Below are positions 1-6,921 of a stretch of 7,262 nt of DNA, piece by piece (within the stretch, counting starts at the first letter, position 1; every line of letters begins with the position of its first letter). The notes below the pieces were generated by a model, which ran no database searches, was not told the DNA's origin, and was given only the letters and a program-made list of their open reading frames with translations. Made by a program: the position numbers and the translations under genes. The stretch lies in assembly GCA_031287395.1 (NCBI GenBank), contig JAITTA010000061.1:1-7262 (forward strand), written 5' to 3'. The stretch is from Dysgonamonadaceae bacterium. Lineage in GTDB: Bacteria; Bacteroidota; Bacteroidia; Bacteroidales; Azobacteroidaceae.

Positions 1-313
1 AGGTGTTGAAAAACAATTGATTGATGAATTTTCCTGGGAACTTTCAATAAGGATAACTTCTCTTAAAGCCTGTGAGCCGGAAGAAGTATTTTCGGAAGAA
101 ATCAAGTATATTGTACAGAAAACGTTGTCGGGATTACCTTCTAAAACTCGTGAAGTATTTCGCCTGAGCCGGGAACAAAGCTTAACTTATAAAGAAATTG
201 CCGATCGGATGGGGATATCGGTTAAAGTCGTCGAGTTTCATATATCTAAGGCTATTAAAATATTACGTGTTTCCTTGAAAGACTATATCTGTTTCCTGTT
301 CTTTTTTTATTAA
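1..313 (+). CDS. ECF RNA polymerase sigma-70 factor, C-terminal part (5' end outside the window)
   Basis: The frame is open from base 2 to the TAA at 311-313, giving 103 visible residues; the gene begins upstream of the window. A TTG at 17 is in frame but is not a credible start, because coding continues to its left and the family is normally about 180-200 residues long. Visible residues 35-90 form sigma region 4: a 'LSGLPSKTREVFRLSRE' segment, then a helix-turn-helix at 61-86 (TYKEIADRMGIS, then VKVVEFHISKA) that reads the -35 element. This is the style of Bacteroidota ECF sigma factors paired with FecR-like anti-sigma factors, and such a gene follows directly. The cytoplasmic protein probably drives the susC/susD genes downstream. 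The last nine residues (YICFLFFFY) are strongly hydrophobic. The family call is firm; the regulatory target is inferred from gene order. Confidence 0.93.
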   Translation, partial: GVEKQLIDEFSWELSIRITSLKACEPEEVFSEEIKYIVQKTLSGLPSKTREVFRLSREQSLTYKEIADRMGISVKVVEFHISKAIKILRVSLKDYICFLFFFY

Positions 314-379
314 GTTTTTTAGGGTATTTGTATTCTGAACTGCCATATATATTACATGATTATTTTGTTATGTTTTGTT

Positions 380-1336
380 ATGAAGAGATTATTATATAAA
401 ATTTTTTCAGGAGAGGCTTCGATAGAAGAGATACGTATTGTCAAGCAATGGGTGGAGGAGTCGGAGAAAAATAAGGAATCATTTTTACGTGAAAGGAAAA
501 TATTCGATGCAATAGCTTTGAGTAAAGATGACCGGCAAACCAAAGAAAATGATAATCCGGGTTCCATACAACCTTTAAAAAATAAATCATTAATATATGA
601 AATCCTGAAAATTACTGCTGTTATCCTGATTACTGCGGGAATTTCCTTTCTTTATTTCAAAGAACGCCGGAGTGTTGTCGATGATGCCGGTATAGCTGTC
701 GTAACGGTACCGGCTGGGCATCGTGTGAATATGACCTTACCGGACGGAACAAGTGTTTGGTTGAATGCCCGTACTACTTTACGTTATCCGGCTTCTTTTT
801 CTAAAGATAAACGCCAGGTTTTCATTGATGGGGAAGGATATTTTACTGTGCGGAAAGACGAAAAAAGACCGTTTTTTGTGGAAACCGGACAATATCAGGT
901 AAAAGTATTGGGTACGAGTTTTAATGTAGATGCCTATTCCGATAGTCCGGTATTTGAAACGGCATTGCTTGAAGGAAGGCTTGTTATTTACGATTCCAAT
1001 AATATTCGTAAAGAACCTGTGGAATTAAAACCAAATGAAAGAGTTCTGTTGAAAGACGGACAACTCTGTAAAATGCCGATTGAAGATTTCAATTCGTATC
1101 AATGGATTGACGGATTGATCAGTTTCAAAGATCAGTCCTTCAGAAATATTATGAAAGAATTTGAAAAATGTTACGGAATAACCATCGTTGTCAATAATAA
1201 AAATGTATATAGGGTGGTATATACGGGTAAGTTCAGTTATTCCGACGGAGTGGATTATGCGTTGAAAGTACTTCAAAAAAATATCCGATTTGATTTTAGA
1301 AGAGATAATAATCAGAGAGTTATATATATAAATTAA
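380..1336 (+). CDS. FecR-family anti-sigma factor
   Basis: This is an inner-membrane anti-sigma factor expected to hold the preceding sigma factor and respond to the STN domain of the downstream transporter. The ATG at 380 is chosen because it gives the family-typical N-terminus MKRLLYKIFSGEAS; an in-frame ATG at 356 would add eight residues (MIILLCFV) and cannot be excluded. No Shine-Dalgarno helps decide. Numbered from 380, residues 1-45 are the cytoplasmic sigma-binding part (GEAS...QWVEES). Residues 71-93 are a single membrane helix (ILKITAVILITAGISFLYF). Residues about 106-205 are the periplasmic FecR domain, with TVPAGHRVNMTLPDGTSVWLNA, GEGYFTV and VLGTSFNVDAY. Residues about 248-317 are a C-terminal DUF4974/STN-like module (FKDQSFRNIMKEFEKCYGI). 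The length of 318 residues is normal and nothing is missing. The gap to the sigma gene is 66 bp, so cotranscription is likely. Confidence 0.93.
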   Translation: MKRLLYKIFSGEASIEEIRIVKQWVEESEKNKESFLRERKIFDAIALSKDDRQTKENDNPGSIQPLKNKSLIYEILKITAVILITAGISFLYFKERRSVVDDAGIAVVTVPAGHRVNMTLPDGTSVWLNARTTLRYPASFSKDKRQVFIDGEGYFTVRKDEKRPFFVETGQYQVKVLGTSFNVDAYSDSPVFETALLEGRLVIYDSNNIRKEPVELKPNERVLLKDGQLCKMPIEDFNSYQWIDGLISFKDQSFRNIMKEFEKCYGITIVVNNKNVYRVVYTGKFSYSDGVDYALKVLQKNIRFDFRRDNNQRVIYIN

Positions 1337-1376
1337 AAATTAAAACAATATTGCCTATGAAATACCACTTTTAATT

Positions 1377-1412
1377 AAAAAATGCCGGCAGGCGCTGCAA
1401 CGCCAACCGGCA
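1377..1412 (-). terminator. Intrinsic terminator on the minus strand within the susC leader
   Basis: On the minus strand the order is TGCCGG (1412-1407), TT, GGCG (1404-1401), loop TTGCAG, CGCC (1394-1391), TG, CCGGCA (1388-1383), then six T (1382-1377). The 6-bp and 4-bp stems are perfect. The pairs 1406/1389 and 1400/1395 are U-G wobbles in minus-strand RNA but A/C mismatches in plus-strand RNA. The T run also follows the stem only on the minus strand; on the plus strand the stem is followed by AGGAGATC. Strand choice is therefore well supported. Confidence 0.78.
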
Positions 1413-1449
1413 AGGAGATCAACACAAAAATGTATTAATCCATTCTAAT
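1377..1449 (-). ncRNA. Predicted DonS-like antisense RNA to the susC leader
   Basis: The minus strand carries a promoter -7 box (1461-1454) and an intrinsic terminator (1412-1377) with a coherent distance between them. A transcript starting at a purine 4-5 nt past the box (A opposite 1449) and ending in the T run would be about 73 nt. It lies wholly within the 124-bp leader between the anti-sigma gene and susC. Its 5' half is fully complementary to the leader stretch 1413-1449, which contains AAGGAG and a tiny ATG-TAT-TAA. B. fragilis DonS is a short cis-antisense RNA in the same position that represses its PUL. That analogy is established knowledge; the RNA here is inferred. No -33 element is recognisable and the exact 5' end is a guess. 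It would be expected to lower susC/susD expression by pairing with the leader. Confidence 0.62.
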
Positions 1450-1453
1450 ATTG

Positions 1454-1461
1454 CAAAGATA
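1454..1461 (-). promoter_or_regulatory. Minus-strand Bacteroides -7 promoter box (TATCTTTG)
   Basis: The plus-strand bases CAAAGATA read TATCTTTG on the minus strand, an exact match to the Bacteroides primary-sigma -7 consensus TAnnTTTG. The box overlaps the first base of the susC start codon. At the expected 19-21 nt upstream (about 1481-1487) the minus strand shows AGTATTC, so no -33 TTTG is seen; that element is often weak. Support comes mainly from the properly placed terminator about 45 bp downstream. Confidence 0.55.
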
Positions 1462-4400
1462 TGAAGAAAATTTCTTTATTGAATACTTATTTGCCTGAAA
1501 AAAGGCGCCTTAAATATTTTTTTAAAATTATGAAGATCTCAGCATTTATGCTATTTCTGTTTGTATTCTCTTCCACGGCAGAGACGGTGACATCTCAAAA
1601 TGCCAAAGTAAGTATCCACATGATGAATGTTCCCCTGGAAGAAGTACTGAGTGAAATTGAAAATCAAACAAATTATCTGTTTGTTTACAACAGTGATGTA
1701 AATACGACCAACCGGGTTTCGGTGAAAGTAAAAAACAAACAGGTCAGTAATGTATTATCCGATTTATTTCAAAATACTTCCGTAAGCTATTCAATGGAAG
1801 GTAGGCACATCGTTCTGGATGCACATAAAACCCCGGAAATTACAAATTCGAATCAACAAAAAGCCGGTAAAACCGTAACCGGGATAGTGACCGATAAAAC
1901 CGGAGAAGGATTGGCGGGTGTCAGTATTTCGTTAAAAGGTACGTCTATCAGAACGATTACCGATAATGACGGACATTTTTCCATCATGTTTCCTGATTCC
2001 GAAAATGATGTTTTAACTTTTAGTTACATTGGATATGCTTCACGGGAATTGAAGGTCGGAAATCAGAACCGTCTTACCGTTGAGTTGAGTGAGGATCTGT
2101 TTCTGATGGACGAAATCGTTGTCGTAGGTTATGGTACGCAAAAAAAACCAAACCTGACCGGCGCCGTAGTGCAGATAGACTCTAAAGTTTTTGAAAGCCG
2201 GCCGGTCACTTCGGCAGTTACAGCTTTACAAGGTTCCATGCCGGGTGTCAATATCAATCCCACCAATGGTAATCCTAATCAAGATCTGGCAATCAATATC
2301 CGCGGTACGACTTCCATCAATGGCGGTGATCCTCTGGTTTTGGTAGATGGTATCGAATCCAGTTTGAAATTAGTGAACCCCAACGATATTGAAACCGTGT
2401 CCGTGTTGAAAGATGCGGCGGCATCCGCTATCTACGGCGTGCGAGCGGCATTTGGTGTCGTGTTGATTACAACCAAAAAAGGGAAAGCCGATGGTAAATT
2501 GTCTATAAACTATTCCGGTAACTATGCCTGGGCAAAGGCCACGTATCTGCCTGAATTTGTAGACAACAGCCTTGATCATGCTAAATTTGTCAATCAGTCG
2601 TTAGTCAATAATAATGCGGCCCCTCTTTATGGAGAAGCGCAATTGAAAGGTATAGAAGCACGGTTAAAAGACCCGTCTCTTCCGGAATATATCTTCGAAG
2701 GGCTACAATACGTCCCGGTCGGTTATCGTAATTGGAAGGAAATCCTGATCAATGATTACAGTCCCCGGCAAACTCACAACGTGAATATATCTGGAGGCAA
2801 CGGAAAAACCAGCTTTTATGCGTCTCTGGCTCATCTGAACCAAACAGGAGTCATCAAAATCAATCCTGATATTTATAAGCGCAGCAATGTAAACCTGTAT
2901 GTGCAAAATAATACGTACGATTGGATGAAATTAAGTTTCAGAATGCGGTACAACACGTCGAAAATGGATGAACCGTATCATTACAACGGAAATTCGTTCT
3001 GGCATCAAATGTTATTTAGTAGTCCTTTACGGGGCGGCCAGTGGCTTGGCGATCCAAATTATCCGGAATACGATTATCTGATCGGGCGTTATTTCCAGGA
3101 TCAGAATCAGGTTCCATTGTTGCTGTATGGCGGACGTACAACGATGCAACAACATGAAATTATAATAACTCCTGCTATTGATATAACACCTTTAAAAGGA
3201 TGGAACATCCATTTGGATTATAGTTACAGCAGATTGTTCAGTAACGACATTTATAATAAAAAACGGATGTCCGATTATTTGGTACATCATCTGGCTACGG
3301 GTTTGGCGCCGCACAATGGTCCTGGGGGAGCAACCGATTCTTATTCGAAACGGCAATCTCAAAAAGCTTATTCGTCATTTAATGCTTATAGCGACTATGA
3401 GTTTTCATTGGCTGACAAACATCACTTCAAAGCGATGGCCGGATTTAACCAGGAATTGACCCAATATAATTATGATACATCCGAACGCCAGATGATGTTG
3501 AATCCCGATCTTCCGGGTTTGAGTCTGGGAACAGGAAACCAACTTGTTTCCGAAACCGGATACGAATGGGCTTTGAGAGGCGGATTTGCACGTGTGAACT
3601 ACGATTTTGAAAATCGTTATCTGTTGGAACTTGTCGGCAGATACGACGGAACTTCTCGCTTCCCTAAAGAGAACCGTTTTGTATTTCTACCTTCATTATC
3701 AGCCGGATGGCGCTTATCGGAAGAAAGTTTTATGCAATTTGTAAAACCGTTGTTCGATCATATTAAACTTCGTGCATCTTACGGAACGCTGGGTAATCAA
3801 ATGCTGTCGTCAAGCGCATGGAGTGGTAATGCAAAGTATTATCCTTACATCCCTTTCCTGACGAATGGAACATCGGACTATTATCTTTTCGGCAATGTAG
3901 GAACCGAATTGACGATCAATCCGCCGTCGTCTCTGTTACCGGGAGCTCTCTCCTGGGAGAAGGTATCGTCCGTCAATGGAGGTATAGATCTGACATTGCT
4001 CTCACAACGTTTGGACCTGTCGTTTGAAGTGTTTAAACGCATTACTTCCGATATGTTGCTCCAGCAAACTTATCCCGAAGTGTTGGGTACGAATGCACCT
4101 GTGGTCAATGCCGGCGAATTGGAGACTAAAGGCTGGGAATTATCCGTCGGTTGGAGGGATCGTATCGGAGATGATCTGTCTTATCGTGTGAATTTTAATG
4201 TATACGATGCTCAGGCCGAAATTACAAAATGGAAGGGAGGAACCGGTACCGTTACGGATTACTATGTAGGGAAAAAAGTTGGAGAAATATGGGGTTATGT
4301 TACCGAACGTTTCCTCACGCCGGACGATTTTGACGAAAAAGGTAACCTGAATGGCTCCAGCCAGGCTTCCATCGCTTCCAACTGGAAACCGGGCGACATC

Positions 4401-4991
4401 AAATACAAAAATCTTGATGGAAATGAAGCGGTTATCAATACGGGAGCGAATACGCCGGCTGATCCGGGAGATCGAAAAGTAATCGGTAATTCGACAGCCA
4501 GGTATTCTTACTCTTTCGGTGGAGAATTGACCTGGAAGAATTTATCTGCAAGCGTCTTTTTCCAGGGTGTCGGTAAGCGTGATGTCTGGCCTGCTGCAGA
4601 GGACTTCTGGCCTACCGCTACTCAATATTATAATACGCAAAAGCGTTTCCTGACCGAATGTTGGACTCCCGAAAATACGGACGCTTATTATGCTTTACCG
4701 CGAGCCAGGGGGACTCAAAACAGGCAAACGCAGACGAAGTACTTGCAGGATGGTTCTTATCTGAGGTTGAAAAATCTGACCGTTGCTTATGATTTGCCAA
4801 AAGAGTGGATCAAAAAAGCGAAACTGGGTAAATTACAAGTGTATCTGAGTGGCGAGAACTTATGGGAGATTTCTCATTTGGTAGGTCCGTATGATCCGGA
4901 AGGGATTTTCGATAACGGTGCGCTGGGCGTTGGTACTTACGCCTATCCTTTTCAGAGAGTATATTCCCTTGGTCTTAACTTAACCTTTTAA
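1461..4991 (+). CDS. SusC/RagA-family TonB-dependent outer-membrane transporter with STN signalling domain
   Basis: This is the outer-membrane channel that imports oligosaccharides using TonB energy, working with the SusD-like protein encoded 13 bp downstream. The 1176 residues show a complete architecture. A long basic N-region precedes a signal sequence at about 24-40 (MKISAFMLFLFVFSSTA), with cleavage somewhere in 40-46. The STN domain is at about 49-121 (MNVPLEEVLSEIENQTNYLFVY). A carboxypeptidase-regulatory-like domain is at about 137-212 (GIVTDKTGEGLAGVSISLKGT). The TonB-box region is 217-229 (DEIVVVGYGTQKK). The plug is at about 225-341 with PLVLVDGIES and SVLKDAAASAIYGVRAA. The barrel runs from about 345 to a C-terminal phenylalanine (LGLNLTF). 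The STN domain, next to a sigma/anti-sigma pair, marks it as a signal-transducing transporter. An internal ATG (residue 24) would keep the signal core, but the 1461 start matches the long N-termini common in this family. No frameshift is seen. Confidence 0.97.
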   Translation: MKKISLLNTYLPEKRRLKYFFKIMKISAFMLFLFVFSSTAETVTSQNAKVSIHMMNVPLEEVLSEIENQTNYLFVYNSDVNTTNRVSVKVKNKQVSNVLSDLFQNTSVSYSMEGRHIVLDAHKTPEITNSNQQKAGKTVTGIVTDKTGEGLAGVSISLKGTSIRTITDNDGHFSIMFPDSENDVLTFSYIGYASRELKVGNQNRLTVELSEDLFLMDEIVVVGYGTQKKPNLTGAVVQIDSKVFESRPVTSAVTALQGSMPGVNINPTNGNPNQDLAINIRGTTSINGGDPLVLVDGIESSLKLVNPNDIETVSVLKDAAASAIYGVRAAFGVVLITTKKGKADGKLSINYSGNYAWAKATYLPEFVDNSLDHAKFVNQSLVNNNAAPLYGEAQLKGIEARLKDPSLPEYIFEGLQYVPVGYRNWKEILINDYSPRQTHNVNISGGNGKTSFYASLAHLNQTGVIKINPDIYKRSNVNLYVQNNTYDWMKLSFRMRYNTSKMDEPYHYNGNSFWHQMLFSSPLRGGQWLGDPNYPEYDYLIGRYFQDQNQVPLLLYGGRTTMQQHEIIITPAIDITPLKGWNIHLDYSYSRLFSNDIYNKKRMSDYLVHHLATGLAPHNGPGGATDSYSKRQSQKAYSSFNAYSDYEFSLADKHHFKAMAGFNQELTQYNYDTSERQMMLNPDLPGLSLGTGNQLVSETGYEWALRGGFARVNYDFENRYLLELVGRYDGTSRFPKENRFVFLPSLSAGWRLSEESFMQFVKPLFDHIKLRASYGTLGNQMLSSSAWSGNAKYYPYIPFLTNGTSDYYLFGNVGTELTINPPSSLLPGALSWEKVSSVNGGIDLTLLSQRLDLSFEVFKRITSDMLLQQTYPEVLGTNAPVVNAGELETKGWELSVGWRDRIGDDLSYRVNFNVYDAQAEITKWKGGTGTVTDYYVGKKVGEIWGYVTERFLTPDDFDEKGNLNGSSQASIASNWKPGDIKYKNLDGNEAVINTGANTPADPGDRKVIGNSTARYSYSFGGELTWKNLSASVFFQGVGKRDVWPAAEDFWPTATQYYNTQKRFLTECWTPENTDAYYALPRARGTQNRQTQTKYLQDGSYLRLKNLTVAYDLPKEWIKKAKLGKLQVYLSGENLWEISHLVGPYDPEGIFDNGALGVGTYAYPFQRVYSLGLNLTF

Positions 4992-5004
4992 ATGATAGAC
5001 GAAT

Positions 5005-6807
5005 ATGAATACGATAAAAAATGTAAAGATAATCATCGTTTTGACGGTATTACTTGGTTTGCCGGCATGTAATGACGGTTTCATGGAACGGACGCCGGTG
5101 ACTGACCTCAATAATACCGCTTTCTGGAAATCGGAAAATGACATGAAAGTGTATAATAATGGTATCTACAATGAAGTAGCCAATAATAATTATCCGTTTT
5201 TCAGGGGTAATGCTACCGGTGCTTCCGAATCCAAATATCTTAGTTTTATGGGTATGGAAGCGGTATCCGATAATTTTGCTTCTACCGATGTTAACCTCCA
5301 GGTATGGACGAATATCGGCGCAGGCAAGGAAGTCATTCCTGCTAATGCCACTACGACTACCGGCAATAGTTGGAGGTGGGGATTCCTGTATCGCTGTAAT
5401 TTCTTTCTGGATAATTACGAAAAAGCGACATCCGTTCCGGTAGAAACCAGAAATCGGTATGCCGGGGAAGTCTATTTCTGGCGGGCATGGTTCTATTTCG
5501 ATAAGGTACAGGAATATGGTAATGTGCCGCTCATCATTCATACTCTTAATGACCAGTCGCCCGAATTGTTTGCTAAGCAAAACAGTCGGGAGGAAGTCAT
5601 GGAAGTGGTACTTGCCGATATTGATAAAGCGATCGGTTTTCTTCCGGATAATTGGCCGTCAACACATCCCGACAGAGTGAATAAATGGACCGCGCAAACG
5701 CTCAAGTCGAGGATTTGTCTCTATGAAGGTACATGGAGAAAGTATCATGGGCTTTCGGACTATCAGCGTTTCCTGACTGCTGCCGTTGATGCTGCCGGGG
5801 CTATCATATCCTCCGGAAAATATGCAATCTATGATACGGGAAAGCCGGACTCGGATTACCGTACGTTGTTCACCAGCTTCGACTTGCGTGGTAATACGGA
5901 AGTAATATTACCCAAACTGTATGCGATACCGGGCCGCGGTCATGCCGTTACGGCAAACTTAGGCGGATCTGCCGCGTTATTTGCCGGCGCTACAAAAGAT
6001 TTTGTAGATGACTTTCTTTGTATTGAAGCGGATAATACTGCAAAACCGGTAGCTTTGAGTGCAACGTATAATGATGATGTCATAGAAAACATCTTTGAAA
6101 ATCGCGACCCTCGTTTGGGACAAACAATCCTCGATCCTCGTCGCGAGAAAGAAATGTACGGAACTGCCGGAAGTGATTTCCCGCATCTCAACGGTATGCC
6201 GCAGACTTGGAAGTCGCCTACGGGATATCATTATGTCAAAAATTTCAATTCTACCGAAGCCGGTGTTCAAAATAGCCAGGAGATAACGGATTTCCCTGTA
6301 TTGCGCTACGCAGAAGTGTTACTCAATTATGCCGAAGCCAAAGCAGAGTTGGGAACTATTACTCAAGATGATTTGGATAAAAGTATCAATCAATTGCGTG
6401 ATCGTGTCGAAATGCCGCATTTGGATCTGAACCCGCCGATGGATACTAAGTATGTCGGTGAAGGTATATCCGCACTTTTGGTGGAAATACGCCGGGAACG
6501 GAGAGTTGAACTCTCATTCGAAAACTCAAGATACCACGATTTGATGCGTTGGAAAAAGGGCGCTTACCTGGCAAAACCGGTGCTTGGAATGCGTTTGGAA
6601 GATGCCGACAAAGCGCCGGGAGGAAGATATGCAGGCGCTACTTGTGTTACGGTCGAAATAAATGGAAAGAAGTATATCGATGCTTATGCCGGAAATCCGT
6701 TATCAAGTCGGAGTTTCGACGAAAACAAGAATTATCTTCACCCTGTTCCTATCAATGTCAGAGCCAAAAATCCGAATCTGGAACAAACGTCCGGATGGAC
6801 GGAATAA
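5005..6807 (+). CDS. SusD/RagB-family glycan-binding surface lipoprotein
   Basis: This is the cell-surface partner that lids the SusC channel and captures glycan. The 600-residue protein starts with a lipoprotein signal (KNVKIIIVLTVLLG) and lipobox L19-P20-A21-C22; acidic residues follow the cysteine (D24, E28), but no strong surface-export acidic cluster is seen. The N-terminal SusD-like part (about 23-230) holds the TPR-like helices, with FWRAWFYFDKVQEYGNVP (158-175) and WTAQTLKSRICLYEG (228-242). The C-terminal SusD/RagB domain (about 300-600) carries FPVLRYAEVLLNYAEAKAELG-type sequence at 430-450, EIRRERRVELSFENSRYHDLMRW at 494-516, and the ending LHPVPINVRAKNPNLEQTSGW. It is separated from susC by only 13 bp and is surely cotranscribed with it. 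Length and motifs are normal. Ligand specificity cannot be deduced from the sequence. Confidence 0.97.
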   Translation: MNTIKNVKIIIVLTVLLGLPACNDGFMERTPVTDLNNTAFWKSENDMKVYNNGIYNEVANNNYPFFRGNATGASESKYLSFMGMEAVSDNFASTDVNLQVWTNIGAGKEVIPANATTTTGNSWRWGFLYRCNFFLDNYEKATSVPVETRNRYAGEVYFWRAWFYFDKVQEYGNVPLIIHTLNDQSPELFAKQNSREEVMEVVLADIDKAIGFLPDNWPSTHPDRVNKWTAQTLKSRICLYEGTWRKYHGLSDYQRFLTAAVDAAGAIISSGKYAIYDTGKPDSDYRTLFTSFDLRGNTEVILPKLYAIPGRGHAVTANLGGSAALFAGATKDFVDDFLCIEADNTAKPVALSATYNDDVIENIFENRDPRLGQTILDPRREKEMYGTAGSDFPHLNGMPQTWKSPTGYHYVKNFNSTEAGVQNSQEITDFPVLRYAEVLLNYAEAKAELGTITQDDLDKSINQLRDRVEMPHLDLNPPMDTKYVGEGISALLVEIRRERRVELSFENSRYHDLMRWKKGAYLAKPVLGMRLEDADKAPGGRYAGATCVTVEINGKKYIDAYAGNPLSSRSFDENKNYLHPVPINVRAKNPNLEQTSGWTE

Positions 6808-6849
6808 GGAATTTTTGTAATCAAATGGATGAATGTATTCGTAATTTAC

Positions 6850-6895
6850 TTAAATTTACATCCCGAAAAAAGACTTTTTCGGGATGTAAATTTAA
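6850..6895 (+). terminator. Perfect 21-bp inverted repeat after susD, possible terminator or mRNA 3'-end element
   Basis: Arms 6850-6870 and 6875-6895 are exactly complementary and enclose the loop AGAC. The loop-proximal core is CCCGAAAAA / TTTTTCGGG; the outer part is A+T rich (TTAAATTTACAT). It begins 42 bp after the susD stop and ends 26 bp before the sulfatase start. There is no clean U tract after the stem on either strand (AAATAATATAAC on the plus strand), so classical intrinsic termination is not assured. It could instead stabilise the susCD mRNA end, or allow partial read-through into the sulfatase gene. The hairpin is certain; its role is inferred. Confidence 0.55.
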
Positions 6896-6921
6896 AATAA
6901 TATAACTTCTTTATTATAATT

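Noticed and set aside
369..377. Plus-strand promoter -7 box (TATGTTTT) for the anti-sigma gene
   Set aside because: It misses the final G of TAnnTTTG, and transcription would begin at or after the preferred start codon at 380.
1322..1331. TATATATATA tract at the end of the anti-sigma gene
   Set aside because: It is short, lies within the last codons (VIYIN) and needs no explanation beyond coding and A+T richness.
1383..1412. Plus-strand terminator or attenuator of susC at this hairpin
   Set aside because: On the plus strand there is no T run after the stem (AGGAGATC follows), and two positions that wobble-pair on the minus strand become A/C mismatches.
2370..2906. Short minus-strand frames inside susC
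   Set aside because: They are shadows of the plug and early barrel coding sequence and show no start context or domain of their own.
5050..5580. A 176-codon open frame on the minus strand
   Set aside because: It lies entirely inside the SusD-like gene, whose motifs and signal peptide are clear, and its translation shows no recognisable domain.
6549..6905. A 118-codon plus-strand frame crossing the end of susD
   Set aside because: It overlaps SusD family-conserved C-terminal sequence in another frame, runs into the palindrome, and its translation is low-complexity in K/R/C with no domain.
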